From contig CADACU010000003.1 of the NCBI GenBank assembly GCA_902786545.1, positions 1 through 64,000 on the forward strand: DNA of 64,000 nucleotides, given 5' to 3'. The notes under the pieces were generated by a model. That model was not told the origin of the DNA, did no database searches, and saw only the letters and a program-made list of their open reading frames with translations. The DNA comes from an uncultured Anaerovibrio sp. (GTDB taxonomy: Bacteria > Bacillota > Negativicutes > Selenomonadales > Selenomonadaceae). Every line of letters begins with the position of its first letter. Position 1 is the stretch's first letter. Below are positions 27,318-36,835 of the stretch, in pieces. The position numbers were made by a program, and so were the translations under genes.

Positions 27318-27530
27318 ATGACTAAGGAAGCTATTGAAGCTATTCTCAAGGAAAAAATTGCTGCAGAGCGCAGTAACCTGCCAACTCATGAATATATCGA
27401 CCTCAATGCTGTTGCTAACGGTCGCGGTGTAGCAGATGCCGGTCTGCTTTATCTCAAAGCAGTAGATACTGCATTGGATATTATGAGCAAGGCTGTAGCC
27501 GGTACTTTGGCTGAGGTTGTAAAGGATTAA
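27318..27530 (+). CDS. Small protein of unknown function (70 residues)
   Basis: I do not recognise this family. The 70-residue protein is soluble, mostly helical by composition, with no Cys, no signal peptide and no membrane segment; it starts MTKEAIEAILKEKIAAE and ends in AGTLAEVVKD. It stands alone between two minus-strand genes with AGAGGGGAGAG before the ATG, an extended -10 box (TGCTATAAT, around 27280) and a strong terminator after it, so it is an independent single-gene transcript. Confidence 0.8.
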   Translation: MTKEAIEAILKEKIAAERSNLPTHEYIDLNAVANGRGVADAGLLYLKAVDTALDIMSKAVAGTLAEVVKD

Positions 27531-27540
27531 AGGTATAACA

Positions 27541-27572
27541 AAAAATGCTGTTCCAGCCGGAACAGCATTTTT
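27541..27572. terminator. Bidirectional terminator between the 70-residue gene and glyS
   Basis: A perfect 14-base stem (AAAAATGCTGTTCC, loop AGCC) carries A- and T-runs at its ends and serves both convergent genes. Confidence 0.9.
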
Positions 27573-27582
27573 TATTTTGTTT

Positions 27583-29643
27583 TTATGCCAAAACTATTTT
27601 ACTGAAATCAGCTACTGTACAAATCAGCTGATCAACAGCCTTCAACAGCCCAAGGCGATTATTCTTAATTTTTTCATCCTTGTCCATAACCATTACTGCA
27701 TCAAAGAAGCCATCAATCGGTGCAGCCAGCTTGGTCAGCTCAGCAACAGCACCGGCATAATCCTGCTTGGCAGCAAGAGCATCTACCTGGGACTTAACGG
27801 TCTGATAAGCCTCACAGAGCTTACCTTCGGCCGCATCCACAAAGAGTGCTTCATCACATACCGCCTGAACCGTCTCATCCTTACGGGAAATGTTGCCAGC
27901 CCGATTGAAGGCCTGAATATCGGTATCCATGCCCTTTTTAACGGCCTCATCCACTGCCTTTGCTCTAAGGGTAGCCCCATAAATATCGTCAATATTAACG
28001 AATACCGCGTCTACCACATCATAACGGATATCAGCTTCGGATAAAACATTTTTCAGGCGCAGCTTCATAAATTCTTCCACATCAGCCTGCATCTTGGCCT
28101 GAGCCTTTGTATCGGAAATATTAAGCAATTCCATGGCCTTGCTCACCAAACCGGACAGGGAAATATGATACTGGGCTTCCGTAAGCATATTCACCACGCC
28201 AAGAGCCTGACGGCGCAACGCAAATGGATCCTGTGATCCGGTTGGAATCAAGCCACGGCTGAAGGTAGCCACCATGTTATCAATCTTGTCGGCCAAAGAA
28301 ACAATGCGGCCAGCCACCGAGGCAGGCTGCCCATCGCTGGCACTTCTTGGCATATAATGCTCATCAATAGCCTGAGCAACTGCTGCAGTTTCCCCATCGA
28401 GAAGTGCATACTCCCGGCCCATAACACCCTGAAGCTCAGTAAACTCTGTTACCATACCAGTTACCAGGTCAGCCTTGCAGAGCTTGGCAGCCCGGACAGC
28501 ATCCTGTTTATCCTGAGCTGAAACCTTCAGTTCATCGGCAATATAAGCAGACAGCACCTCTAAACGCCCCGCCTTGTCATAAATGGAACCAAGACCTTCC
28601 TGGAATACGACAGTCTTCAATTTATCACAGTGTTCAGCCAAAGACTTTTTCCGATCTTCATCAAAGAAGAACTGGGCATCCTCCAAACGGGCCCGCAGAA
28701 CCCGCTCATTGCCATGCTGAACCACTTCCAGATGTTCCTTGCCACCATTACGAATGGTAATAAAGAGTGGCATCAGCTTGCCATCCTTCAGTACCGGGAA
28801 GTACCGCTGATGATCCCGCATCGGGGTAATAACTGCCTCGGCCGGCAGCTTCAAATACTTATCATCAATAGTACCACACAGGGCTGTCGGATACTCCACC
28901 AAATAAAGCACTTCTTCCAGCAGGCCATCCTCAATCTGTGCCTTACCACCCTTGGACTGGGCCAGCTCCACAATCTGCTGACGAATCATTTCACGGCGAC
29001 GATTATGGTCAACAATTATAAACTGCTCTTCGCAGGCCTTTTCATAGTTGTCAGCACTTTTGATTTCAAAATCCCCTTCCGAGAGGAACCGATGACCGCG
29101 AGAAATACGACCGGACTTAACATTAGCTGTCTCAAATTCAATAACATCCTCGCCGTAAAGACCTACTAACCAACGGAGTGGCCGGATAAATTTATAATCC
29201 AAATCAGCCCAATGCATGTTGTTCGGGAAATTAAGACCATCAACCAGCCCCTTCAGGGTAGCACTGAGCAAATCAATGGTTTTGCCACCCACCTCATGCA
29301 CCATGGCATATACATAGCCATCCTTGGTGACCAAATCCTTGGCTTCAATTCCCTGTCCCCGGGCAAAGCCTTCTGCCGCCTTGGTCGGATTACCATCGGC
29401 ATCAAAGGCAATATTTACAGCCGGGCCACGATTTTCCTTGGACAGATCCGCCTGATTTTCAGCCAGTCCATACACCAAAAGTGCCAACCGGCGTGGAGTT
29501 CCCATGGTTTTAACGCTGTCAAAGGACAGGCGCAAATCCTCAAAGGTCTTTTCTGCATTTTCCTTTAACTGAGCAATAATGCCCGGCATAGCGTAAGCCG
29601 GTATTTCCTCAGTACCAATTTCCAATAATAAAGTCTTGCTCAT
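27583..29643 (-). CDS. glyS: Glycine-tRNA ligase beta subunit
   Basis: The 686-residue protein is of family length for the beta subunit of the heterotetrameric enzyme. It begins LLLEIGTEEIPAYAM, contains MHWADLDYKFIRPLRWLVGLYG, DHQRYFPVLKDGKLMPLFITIRNG and ends in an anticodon-binding-like helical region with FFDAVMVMDKDEKIKNNRLGLLK. It overlaps glyQ by one base. Both subunits are needed for charging tRNA-Gly. Confidence 0.98.
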   Translation of the reverse strand: MSKTLLLEIGTEEIPAYAMPGIIAQLKENAEKTFEDLRLSFDSVKTMGTPRRLALLVYGLAENQADLSKENRGPAVNIAFDADGNPTKAAEGFARGQGIEAKDLVTKDGYVYAMVHEVGGKTIDLLSATLKGLVDGLNFPNNMHWADLDYKFIRPLRWLVGLYGEDVIEFETANVKSGRISRGHRFLSEGDFEIKSADNYEKACEEQFIIVDHNRRREMIRQQIVELAQSKGGKAQIEDGLLEEVLYLVEYPTALCGTIDDKYLKLPAEAVITPMRDHQRYFPVLKDGKLMPLFITIRNGGKEHLEVVQHGNERVLRARLEDAQFFFDEDRKKSLAEHCDKLKTVVFQEGLGSIYDKAGRLEVLSAYIADELKVSAQDKQDAVRAAKLCKADLVTGMVTEFTELQGVMGREYALLDGETAAVAQAIDEHYMPRSASDGQPASVAGRIVSLADKIDNMVATFSRGLIPTGSQDPFALRRQALGVVNMLTEAQYHISLSGLVSKAMELLNISDTKAQAKMQADVEEFMKLRLKNVLSEADIRYDVVDAVFVNIDDIYGATLRAKAVDEAVKKGMDTDIQAFNRAGNISRKDETVQAVCDEALFVDAAEGKLCEAYQTVKSQVDALAAKQDYAGAVAELTKLAAPIDGFFDAVMVMDKDEKIKNNRLGLLKAVDQLICTVADFSKIVLA

Positions 29644-30524
29644 TATGCCTTCTTCCCCTTTCCCAGCATTGGATAACCCAATTCTTCACGCTGCTTGAGA
29701 TAGCATACCGCACACATACGGGCTAATTTACGAACGCGACCTATAAAAGCAGCCCGCTCCGATACGGAGATAGCGCCACGGGCGTCCAACAAATTGAAGG
29801 CATGGGAGCACTTCAAAACATAATCATATGCGGGATGAACATAACCCTTTTCGATAACCCGAACAGCTTCCTTCTCATACTTGTCAAAGAGATCAAAGAG
29901 GAGGTCAGCATCAGACAAATCAAAGGAATAGGTGGACTGTTCAAATTCATTCTGATGGAATACATCACCATATGTATAATCAGCTGTCCACTGGATATCA
30001 TAAACATTTTCCACGCCCTGAATGTACATGGCGAGGCGCTCCAATCCATAGGTGATTTCTACAGCAGTAGGCTTAATATCCTGGCTGCCAACCTGCTGGA
30101 AGTAAGTAAACTGGGTAATCTCCATACCATCCAGCCAAACCTCCCAGCCAAGGCCCCAAGCGCCCAGCGTAGGTGACTCCCAGTTGTCCTCAACAAAGCG
30201 TATGTCATGTTCTTTTGGATTGATACCAAGCCGCTCCAAGGATGCCAAATAAAGCTCCTGAATGTTGTCAGGGGATGGCTTCATAATAACCTGAAACTGA
30301 TGATGCTGATACAAACGGTTTGGATTGTCACCATAACGGCCATCAGCCGGACGGCGGGATGGCTCTACATAAGCCACATTCCATGGCTCAGGTCCCAAAA
30401 CCCGCAAAAAGGTAAATGGGTTCATGGTACCGGCACCCTTTTCTACATCGTAAGGTTCGCCCAAAATACAGCCCTGCTCAGACCAGAACTGCTGAAGGGC
30501 CAGGATAATTTCCTGAAACTTCAT
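29643..30524 (-). CDS. glyQ: Glycine-tRNA ligase alpha subunit
   Basis: The 293-residue catalytic subunit has [52 protein letters not shown] and [40 protein letters not shown], characteristic of GlyQ. AAGGAGG precedes the ATG. Expression is controlled by the T-box leader upstream. Confidence 0.98.
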   Translation of the reverse strand: MKFQEIILALQQFWSEQGCILGEPYDVEKGAGTMNPFTFLRVLGPEPWNVAYVEPSRRPADGRYGDNPNRLYQHHQFQVIMKPSPDNIQELYLASLERLGINPKEHDIRFVEDNWESPTLGAWGLGWEVWLDGMEITQFTYFQQVGSQDIKPTAVEITYGLERLAMYIQGVENVYDIQWTADYTYGDVFHQNEFEQSTYSFDLSDADLLFDLFDKYEKEAVRVIEKGYVHPAYDYVLKCSHAFNLLDARGAISVSERAAFIGRVRKLARMCAVCYLKQREELGYPMLGKGKKA

Positions 30525-30555
30525 ATAAAAATGCCTCCTTAATTTGTTACAGAAA

Positions 30556-30780
30556 TAAAAAATCCCTGTAACATCATAAAATAATGTTACAGGGACGAGA
30601 TAACCCGCGGTTCCACCCTGTTTGAATACTGAATTTCAGTATTCCACCTTAATGGATATGCTTGTATTGCTCCAAAGCGCCATTCATCCCGGCAGCAGGC
30701 TTCCACCATCCCTGCATCGCTGAATAGGAACTTGTTTCGTGGCAGTTCTTTATGGGACTACTCCTCTTCTTCATCACAGT
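30556..30780 (-). promoter_or_regulatory. T-box leader of glyQS
   Basis: The minus-strand leader holds GATGAAGAAGAGGAGTAGT at the 5' side, a stem-I distal part with GGGATGGTGGAAGCC, and the T-box AACAGGGTGGAACCGCGGG (30604-30624). Directly after comes the terminator CCCTGTAACAT/ATGTTACAGGG plus TTTTTT (30556-30594), mutually exclusive with the antiterminator. Uncharged tRNA-Gly would permit read-through. A GGC triplet within GAATGGCGCT is a possible specifier, not proven. Confidence 0.93.
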
Positions 30781-30784
30781 GTGA

Positions 30785-30813
30785 ATTTTAGCAAAAATAC
30801 AGGTAAGTGTCAA
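30785..30813 (-). promoter_or_regulatory. Promoter of glyQS
   Basis: On the minus strand TTGACA (30808-30813), 17-base spacer and TAAAAT (30785-30790), placed just before the T-box leader. Confidence 0.85.
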
Positions 30814-30956
30814 CTTATTATAGCACTGAGTGCCACCGGAAATTTAGTATTTCCCGGTATCCGTATAGATTCTCCCCATAACTTTTTATCAGCAGAAAAT
30901 TCGTACAGCTGCGTTATGTTATAATAAAACAAATGATACAAGTTGGAGGGTTATTT

Positions 30957-32108
30957 ATGAAAATCGTAGTGGCCATCGATTCGTTCAAAGGAAGCCTTAC
31001 TTCACTGGAAGCCGGTCAGGCCGTCCGTTCCGGTATTCTTAATGCTTGTCCTGACGCTCAGGTAACGGTAATGCCATTAGCTGACGGAGGTGAAGGAACT
31101 GTAGAAGCCCTTACTCTGGGTATGGGAGGAACGCTGCAGACAGTTACAGTAACCGGTCCCTTGGGTAAAGCGGTAACCGCCCAATATGGTATTTTACAGG
31201 ATAAAAAAACCGCCATTATAGAGATGGCAGCAGCCGCCGGTATCACTCTGATACCAGAAGAAATGCGCAGTCCGCTGCACACTACTACCTATGGCGTAGG
31301 CGAACTAATATTGGACGCCATTCATAAGGGATGCCGTCGGTTCATTGTGGGAATTGGTGGCAGTGCCACCAACGATGGTGGGATTGGTATGCTGCAGGCA
31401 CTGGGCTATCGGATGCTGGATGCTAACGGAGAGCCGGTTCCCTTCGGTGCCATCGGGTTAAAGGCATTATCCAGCATTGATGGTAGCCATATCCTGCCGG
31501 AACTGCAGGAATGTACTTTTCGAATTGCCTGCGATGTCACCAATCCCCTGTGCGGTGCAACAGGCTGCAGTGCCGTTTTCGGACCGCAAAAAGGGGCAAC
31601 GCCTGATGATGTTCCCCTAATGGATAGCTGGATGAACCATTATGCTGAATTATCCGGCAAAAATAATCCTCAGGCCAATCCCACCACCCCCGGGGCCGGT
31701 GCAGCCGGTGGGCTTGGCTTTGCTTTTCTCACTTATACCAACGCTACGCTGGAGTCCGGCATCAGCATCGTATTGGCTGAAACCAGACTGGAAGACCATA
31801 TAGCCGATGCCAAGCTGGTCATCACCGGCGAAGGCCGGCTGGACAGCCAAACGGTTATGGGCAAGGCGCCGATTGGCGTGGCCCAAATAGCCAAGCGCCA
31901 CCAAAAGCCCGTAATAGCCCTTTCCGGTTGTGTGGCACCTGATGCCAGACTATGTAACCAGCACGGTATAGATGCCTATTTCCCGGTGCTGCAAAGGATA
32001 TCATCACTGGCTGAGGCAATGGATGCCCCTAACGCCCGCCAAAATGTCATAGATACCGCGGAACAGGTCATGCGGTTGATACTCACTGCCCGCAACCATT
32101 TTGATTAA
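30957..32108 (+). CDS. Glycerate kinase (GarK/GlxK family)
   Basis: The 383-residue protein starts MKIVVAIDSFKGSLTSLEA, contains MPLADGGEGTVEALT, FIVGIGGSATNDGGIGMLQALG and ADAKLVITGEGRLDSQTVMGKAPIGVA, the motifs of type 1 glycerate kinases. It phosphorylates glycerate, giving 2- or 3-phosphoglycerate. The ATG at 30957 follows TTGGAGGG; an in-frame ATG at 30933 is upstream of that site. A TATAAT box sits at about 30920. The 3' end overlaps the convergent sfsA by four bases. Confidence 0.93.
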   Translation: MKIVVAIDSFKGSLTSLEAGQAVRSGILNACPDAQVTVMPLADGGEGTVEALTLGMGGTLQTVTVTGPLGKAVTAQYGILQDKKTAIIEMAAAAGITLIPEEMRSPLHTTTYGVGELILDAIHKGCRRFIVGIGGSATNDGGIGMLQALGYRMLDANGEPVPFGAIGLKALSSIDGSHILPELQECTFRIACDVTNPLCGATGCSAVFGPQKGATPDDVPLMDSWMNHYAELSGKNNPQANPTTPGAGAAGGLGFAFLTYTNATLESGISIVLAETRLEDHIADAKLVITGEGRLDSQTVMGKAPIGVAQIAKRHQKPVIALSGCVAPDARLCNQHGIDAYFPVLQRISSLAEAMDAPNARQNVIDTAEQVMRLILTARNHFD

Positions 32109-32779
32109 AGCTCCCCCTGTAGTCGGTCATAATCCAAAGTCATACTTTGTGGTTCCACATGACAGCCTAAAAATATTATCCGCACACCGGATGCTTTGGC
32201 CTGTTCCCAAGCCTCCCCAAAGGCCGGATGGGTTTCAATATTGGGGCGCACCTCTTTTACTTTGGGCATCTGAATAACAAAGGCAATGCCGGCTATATAG
32301 CCCTCCTGCTGAGCCTGTATCAGTTCACGGATATGCTTTATTCCCCGCTGGGTGGGTGCATCCGGAAAAAATCCGATGCCATCCCGTTCCAAAGTACAGC
32401 CCTTTACCTCCAACAGAAACTTCGTCCCCTGTCGCTCCATATAAAAATCGATACGGGAAGTGCCATAGGTATATTCCGGCTTGATATAATCAAAATTCTT
32501 GGCCGCCAGCCACTCTGCCGCAATTTTATTGGGAGCCTGGCTGTCAATGTTGATTAGCCCCAGACCAGCTTTCTCTACGGCAATCAAATCATATTTTGTC
32601 TTGCGGTCAGGATTAGTGGCTTCTTCCAGTACAACCTCCACCCCGGGCAACAGCAATTCCTTGCAGCGACCGGTATTTTTAACATGAACCGTTTCCACCA
32701 CACCATCAATATCCACCTGGGCTATAAATCTGTTAGGGCGGGCTACAAACCTCCCCCATTTTATTTTTCCGTATTTCAT
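32105..32779 (-). CDS. sfsA: Sugar fermentation stimulation protein homologue SfsA
   Basis: The 224-residue protein has GRFVARPNRFIAQVDIDG, HVKNTGRCKELLLPG, SRIDFYMERQGTKFLLEVKGCTLERDGIGFFPDAPTQRGIKHIRELI, the conserved SfsA blocks, including the nuclease-like EVKG core. Its true function is uncertain; it is described as DNA-binding. The ATG at 32779 follows GGAGG; the longer frame to 32803 has no ribosome site. Confidence 0.93.
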   Translation of the reverse strand: MKYGKIKWGRFVARPNRFIAQVDIDGVVETVHVKNTGRCKELLLPGVEVVLEEATNPDRKTKYDLIAVEKAGLGLINIDSQAPNKIAAEWLAAKNFDYIKPEYTYGTSRIDFYMERQGTKFLLEVKGCTLERDGIGFFPDAPTQRGIKHIRELIQAQQEGYIAGIAFVIQMPKVKEVRPNIETHPAFGEAWEQAKASGVRIIFLGCHVEPQSMTLDYDRLQGEL

Positions 32780-32977
32780 AACGCCTCCACGCCAGTTCAA
32801 CACAAATTCAGTTCATTATACATTATCATCAATATTGCCGTCCACCTTAACCAACACTCTGTCAGTAATATAACCATCACAATCAAATGGTTTTCTTCCG
32901 CTGTCAGGCAGGAAAGACCTGCCTTATGACGAATAAACAGTATGGGAGAAACTTTATGATATACGGAGGAGAAATAT

Positions 32978-33271
32978 ATGGAATTTACATGGCAAAATGT
33001 ATTGATTGTGTATTTGCTGATGATTAACCTGATTGCATTAGTGGTATACGGCTGGGACAAAATCTGTGCCATGCAGGATTGGTGGCGGGTACAGGAGTTT
33101 TCCCTGTTCATTGTGGCTTTGCTGGGTGGCGGCATTGGGGCCCTCCTGGCCATGAAGCTATTTCGTCACAAAACCCTTCATGCCAAATTTAAAATTGGCA
33201 TACCACTGATATTGCTGTTACAAATTGTTGGTGCCATTTATTTATATTATCAGCTAAATTTCAACAGTTAG
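32978..33271 (+). CDS. DUF1294 small membrane protein
   Basis: The 97-residue protein has three hydrophobic segments (about 6-26, 45-64, 74-92) and the DUF1294 core YGWDKICAMQDWWRVQEFSLFIVALLGGGIGALLAMKLFRHKTLHAKFKIGIP. Function unknown. TACGGAGGAG precedes the ATG. The gap 32804-32977 has no gene and presumably holds both divergent promoters. Confidence 0.88.
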   Translation: MEFTWQNVLIVYLLMINLIALVVYGWDKICAMQDWWRVQEFSLFIVALLGGGIGALLAMKLFRHKTLHAKFKIGIPLILLLQIVGAIYLYYQLNFNS

Positions 33272-33283
33272 ACAACACACCCA

Positions 33284-33322
33284 AAAGGCCTGCCGCAGTA
33301 TAATACTGCGACAGGCCTTTAA
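33284..33322. terminator. Bidirectional terminator between DUF1294 gene and tRNA-Arg
   Basis: AAAGGCCTG.CGCAGTAT and ATACTGCG.CAGGCCTTT form a long stem with A/T tails both sides, ending the plus-strand gene and the minus-strand tRNA. Confidence 0.85.
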
Positions 33323-33332
33323 AATGCATAAA

Positions 33333-33407
33333 TGGTGCGCTCGGCGGGAGTCGAACCCACGCTTTCAGCTCCGGAGGCTAACGTCCTATCCACTGGACTA
33401 CGAGCGC
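33333..33407 (-). tRNA. tRNA-Arg (anticodon CCG)
   Basis: The minus strand folds as a cloverleaf: acceptor GCGCTCG/CGAGCGC, D-arm GTCC...GGAC, anticodon arm TTAGC-CTCCGGA-GCTGA with anticodon CCG, T-arm with GGTTCGACTCC, discriminator A and an encoded CCA (33333-33335). It reads CGG codons. Confidence 0.96.
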
Positions 33408-33429
33408 TTATTAAATTATCACGAGGGAT

Positions 33430-33458
33430 ATTATACCATTATATTCTATATTGCGCAA
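33430..33458 (-). promoter_or_regulatory. Promoter of tRNA-Arg
   Basis: Minus-strand TTGCGC (33453-33458), 17-base spacer, TATAAT (33430-33435), about 23 bases before the tRNA. Confidence 0.8.
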
Positions 33459-33495
33459 GGCAAAAATCATATAAGTATGGTGTCCACCGCCCATA

Positions 33496-34338
33496 TCATC
33501 TCACAAACTTTGCCTTGAATACCATACTGATGAAAAACAGCATCGCCGAAATAAACACAATAGTCGCTCCGGCTGCCATATTAAACTGATAAGCCAACAC
33601 CAGTCCCGTTATCCCAGCTATCATGGCACTGCCCACTGACAAGGCGTGGTACTGTTTTACACTGTTGGCCATATTGCGGGCAGTAGCTCCCGGCAACACC
33701 AGCAGTGAGTTAATAATCAGCAATCCCACCCACTGAATACTTATGGCCACTACCACTGCCACCATCACGGCAAAAACGCTTTCCAACAGCATTACATTCA
33801 GACCACGGCTACGGGCAAAGGGCTGGTTTACACTTAACAGCAGCAGCTTATTAAAAAGTCTCCCCCAGAGGACAACTACCAGCACCAACACGCCCAACAG
33901 GGCACCTATCTCCGCCGGAGTAATGCTCAGCACATCACCGATAAGATAGCCGGAAAACTTGTTGAAGCCCCCACCATAGGACATTATCATCAACCCCACC
34001 GCAATTCCGGTGGAGGAAAAAACGCCAATAATAGTATCGGTAGAAGCAGAGCTATAATTTTTTATCCAGGTAATCAGCAAGGCAAATACTATAGAAAATG
34101 CCACCAACGAGCTCATCGGCGACAGCAAGCCGGCAATCGCCCCGATAGCCAAGCCGGTAAACGCCCCATGTCCCAATGAGTCCGAAAAAAAAGCCATGCG
34201 GTTGGATACCACCATGGTGCTTAACAGACCAAACAATGGTGTAATCAGCAAAATAGCCAAAAAGGCATTCTTCATAAAATCAAAGCTCAGCCATTCAAAG
34301 GGCAATAGCGTATCCATAAGGCTGTAAATAATCTCCAT
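33496..34338 (-). CDS. Zinc/manganese-type ABC transporter permease (ZnuB family)
   Basis: The 280-residue membrane protein has about eight hydrophobic segments and the ABC-3 family motifs AFFSDSLGHGAFTGLAIGA, the SFVGDVLS-like YLIGDVLSITPAEI, and LLIINSLLVLPGATARNMA. It should form the inner-membrane channel for Zn2+ or Mn2+ with the ATPase encoded just upstream, with which it shares one base. No periplasmic binding protein gene is in the cluster. Confidence 0.9.
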   Translation of the reverse strand: MEIIYSLMDTLLPFEWLSFDFMKNAFLAILLITPLFGLLSTMVVSNRMAFFSDSLGHGAFTGLAIGAIAGLLSPMSSLVAFSIVFALLITWIKNYSSASTDTIIGVFSSTGIAVGLMIMSYGGGFNKFSGYLIGDVLSITPAEIGALLGVLVLVVVLWGRLFNKLLLLSVNQPFARSRGLNVMLLESVFAVMVAVVVAISIQWVGLLIINSLLVLPGATARNMANSVKQYHALSVGSAMIAGITGLVLAYQFNMAAGATIVFISAMLFFISMVFKAKFVR

Positions 34339-35207
34339 TATGGCTCACCCTCCTTTGGATTGCAATCCGGGCAACTGCATTTGGCTGGATGTGATGATTT
34401 ATGCTCGACCCAGACAAAGCCGGTACCGCCATAATTTCGATTAGTATCAGTCAGCATACCGAATATCTTGTGGGTTCGCTTGTCGGAAAACACCTCCTGT
34501 GGTGTACCGCTGCAAATAACCCCCTTATCCATCAATACCACCTGGTCGGCGTGCCGGGCTACCATATTCAAATCATGCGAAACCAGAATAATGGCCATAT
34601 CTTCACTGTTTTGCAGCTCTTCAAGGATATCATAGAAAATTTCCAAACCATTCTGATCTACCCCGGACACCGGTTCATCCAATAGCAAAATATCCGGCAT
34701 AGGATTAAGCGCCAGGGCCAACAACACCCGCTGAAGCTCCCCGCCAGACAATGCCCCCAGCCGTCGGTCAATCAACTCTGTCGCCCGAACCCGTTTCAGA
34801 CTATCCAGGACCTGTTGGCGCTTGTTGGATGGAAACAGCCACACCGGTCGGTCAGACAGACAGGCTGAAAATAAATCCAGCACAGTAATGGGGGCACTGA
34901 CATCCAGCTTCAAAAACTGGGGTACATAGCCAATTATCGGCTTGCCTGTATGCTTCCCTTTGGCATCAACATAATTAAGGTGGCCCGTATGACTCACCTC
35001 ACCGATAATTGCCCGAAGCAAAGTGCTTTTCCCTGCTCCATTGGGACCGATAACGGCCGTAAGCTGACCACAGTGCACATGAAGATTCACATCCTCAAAA
35101 ATCGTGAGATTGCCCACCTTAACGGTAAAATGTTCTATTTTGGTACAGCACAGTCTGGTGCAGTCATCCCCCTCACCCTTGCTGTGCCTGAACAATCGCT
35201 GTAACAT
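34338..35207 (-). CDS. Zinc/manganese-type ABC transporter ATPase (ZnuC family)
   Basis: The 289-residue protein has Walker A (GPNGAGKST), the Q-loop GYVPQFLKLD, the signature LSGGELQRV, Walker B ILLLDEPVSGVD and SHDLNMV. It groups with the ABC-3 metal importers. Two ends are unusual: an N-terminal segment with CTRLCC and a C-terminal tail HKSSHPAKCSCPDCNPKEGEP, rich in His and Cys, which could bind metal (inference). Together with the permease it would import zinc or manganese. Confidence 0.9.
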   Translation of the reverse strand: MLQRLFRHSKGEGDDCTRLCCTKIEHFTVKVGNLTIFEDVNLHVHCGQLTAVIGPNGAGKSTLLRAIIGEVSHTGHLNYVDAKGKHTGKPIIGYVPQFLKLDVSAPITVLDLFSACLSDRPVWLFPSNKRQQVLDSLKRVRATELIDRRLGALSGGELQRVLLALALNPMPDILLLDEPVSGVDQNGLEIFYDILEELQNSEDMAIILVSHDLNMVARHADQVVLMDKGVICSGTPQEVFSDKRTHKIFGMLTDTNRNYGGTGFVWVEHKSSHPAKCSCPDCNPKEGEP

Positions 35208-35217
35208 ACGCCTTCCC

Positions 35218-35955
35218 TTATTTCAACTGATTATTGTATGCTTTCATCCCTAATATGAACCCTATTATAGCATAAAGTACCAGCACTGCAACAGATTCCC
35301 AGGCCACCGGGCTTTGCGTAGCTATCCCCCGCAGTAAATAACTGGTATGGGTCAACGGCAATATATCGATAAACACCCGAATAATATCCGGCAAAGCTGC
35401 TGTAGTAAAAAAAGTGCCACACAAAAAGGACATTGGCAGAAGAATATAGGTATTCACCTGAGACAGCTCTTCAAAGCTGTCCGTGGACAGCGCAGCAAAA
35501 AAACCGACCTCGGCAAAAATCACACAATTCAAAATAAGCACCACGATATAAAAAACGGTGATATTAAGGGTCGCACCAAAAGCGAAGGCTAAACCCATAA
35601 TAATTGCAGACGAAATGAGCCCCCGTAGCACAGCGGCCAATACCTTGCCAACAAGAAACGCCGACGGAGTCATAGGGGCAATTATATACTCCCCAATGCT
35701 GCGGTGATAAACCCGTTCCGTACAAAGAGGTGTCAAACTGTTATAGCTGATATTCATCGAATTTAAGGCCATGATACCCGGTACAAGAAAATCAATATAG
35801 GAACCACTGCCCACCTGAATATTCCGCCCCAATCCCCAGCCGAAGGCTACCAAATACAGCATAGGCGCTACCATTCGGCTTAAAATAAATTTAGGGAGGC
35901 GCCGTTTCAGCACCACCCAATCACGCCAAAAGACCGTGCATATGTCATAAAACAT
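35218..35955 (-). CDS. ABC-2 type transporter permease
   Basis: The 245-residue protein has six hydrophobic segments and the ABC-2 plan, with GWGLGRNIQVGSGSYIDFLVPGIMALNSMNISYNS, YHRSIGEYIIAPMTPSAFLVGKVLA and FLCGTFFTTAALPDI, as in NodJ/daunorubicin-type exporters. It pairs with the ATPase whose stop it overlaps. The substrate is not evident; an envelope lipid, polysaccharide or drug is possible. Confidence 0.88.
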   Translation of the reverse strand: MFYDICTVFWRDWVVLKRRLPKFILSRMVAPMLYLVAFGWGLGRNIQVGSGSYIDFLVPGIMALNSMNISYNSLTPLCTERVYHRSIGEYIIAPMTPSAFLVGKVLAAVLRGLISSAIIMGLAFAFGATLNITVFYIVVLILNCVIFAEVGFFAALSTDSFEELSQVNTYILLPMSFLCGTFFTTAALPDIIRVFIDILPLTHTSYLLRGIATQSPVAWESVAVLVLYAIIGFILGMKAYNNQLK

Positions 35956-36821
35956 TATACGCCCTCCTTTCGGCCAGTTAACTCTATAAATGCATCTTCC
36001 AAATTAGTTTTGCGGATATGCGCTCCATGCTCCAAGTCCGCTGCATATGCCGCCGCTTCCTTCCGGCTGTCAAAAAATTTATATTGCCGCCCCTCCGGCG
36101 AATCCCATTCCACAGCCATTCTCCCCATCCGGTTGCAAAATGACTCAGGTGTATCAATATCAATCAACTTCCCGGTGTTGATAATTGCCACCCTGTTGCA
36201 CAAAGCCTCCGCTTCCTCAATGTAATGAGTGGTAAGCACCACCGTTGTGCCGTTGGCCGCCAAGGCCCTGATAAGATCCCAGATACGCCGGCGTACTTGT
36301 GGATCAAGGGCTACCGTCGGTTCATCCATAAAGAGGATTTGGGGTGAATGAACCAACGCCCTGGCAATCAGTAATCGGCGTTTCATACCACCGGACAACG
36401 CCTTCGGCATCAAATTAACCGTATGAGTCAGCTCCACAAATTCCAGCATCTCAGCAATTTTCCGTTTTCGCTCTGTCACCGGCATATGGTGCAGTTTGGC
36501 GTGCAGCTCCATATTTTCGCCTACAGTTAGGTCATTATCAAAATTGATATTCTGAGGTACTACCCCAATCATCTTTTTTATGGAAAGGGGGTCTTTAAAA
36601 ATAGAGCAGCCATTGTACACCACATTGCCTGCCGTCGGCTCCATCTCCATGGTCAGCATACGGATGGTGGTAGTTTTCCCTGCCCCGTTGGGTCCCAACA
36701 GGCCAAAAATCTCTCCGTCCTGCACCTCCAACGAAAGGTTATCCACTGCCAGATGCTTTACCCTTTTTTTATGTTCATCCCTAATGGTAAATTCCTTCAC
36801 CAGATTATCAATTTTAATCAT
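35955..36821 (-). CDS. ABC-2 type transporter ATPase
   Basis: The 288-residue protein has Walker A (GPNGAGKTT), GVVPQNINFDNDLT, signature LSGGMKRRL, Walker B ILFMDEPTVALD and TTHYIEEAE, typical of DrrA/NodI-like exporter ATPases, followed by a C-terminal domain of about 70 residues. It begins 14 bases after tonB ends, so it is likely co-transcribed with exbBD-tonB. Confidence 0.9.
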   Translation of the reverse strand: MIKIDNLVKEFTIRDEHKKRVKHLAVDNLSLEVQDGEIFGLLGPNGAGKTTTIRMLTMEMEPTAGNVVYNGCSIFKDPLSIKKMIGVVPQNINFDNDLTVGENMELHAKLHHMPVTERKRKIAEMLEFVELTHTVNLMPKALSGGMKRRLLIARALVHSPQILFMDEPTVALDPQVRRRIWDLIRALAANGTTVVLTTHYIEEAEALCNRVAIINTGKLIDIDTPESFCNRMGRMAVEWDSPEGRQYKFFDSRKEAAAYAADLEHGAHIRKTNLEDAFIELTGRKEGV

Positions 36822-36835
36822 ATATACTCCGGAAA

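Noticed and set aside
33324..33589. Plus-strand frames reading RRESNPRFQLRRLTSYPLDYER and similar
   Set aside because: They are antisense to tRNA-Arg; this peptide pattern is a well-known false gene over tRNA loci.
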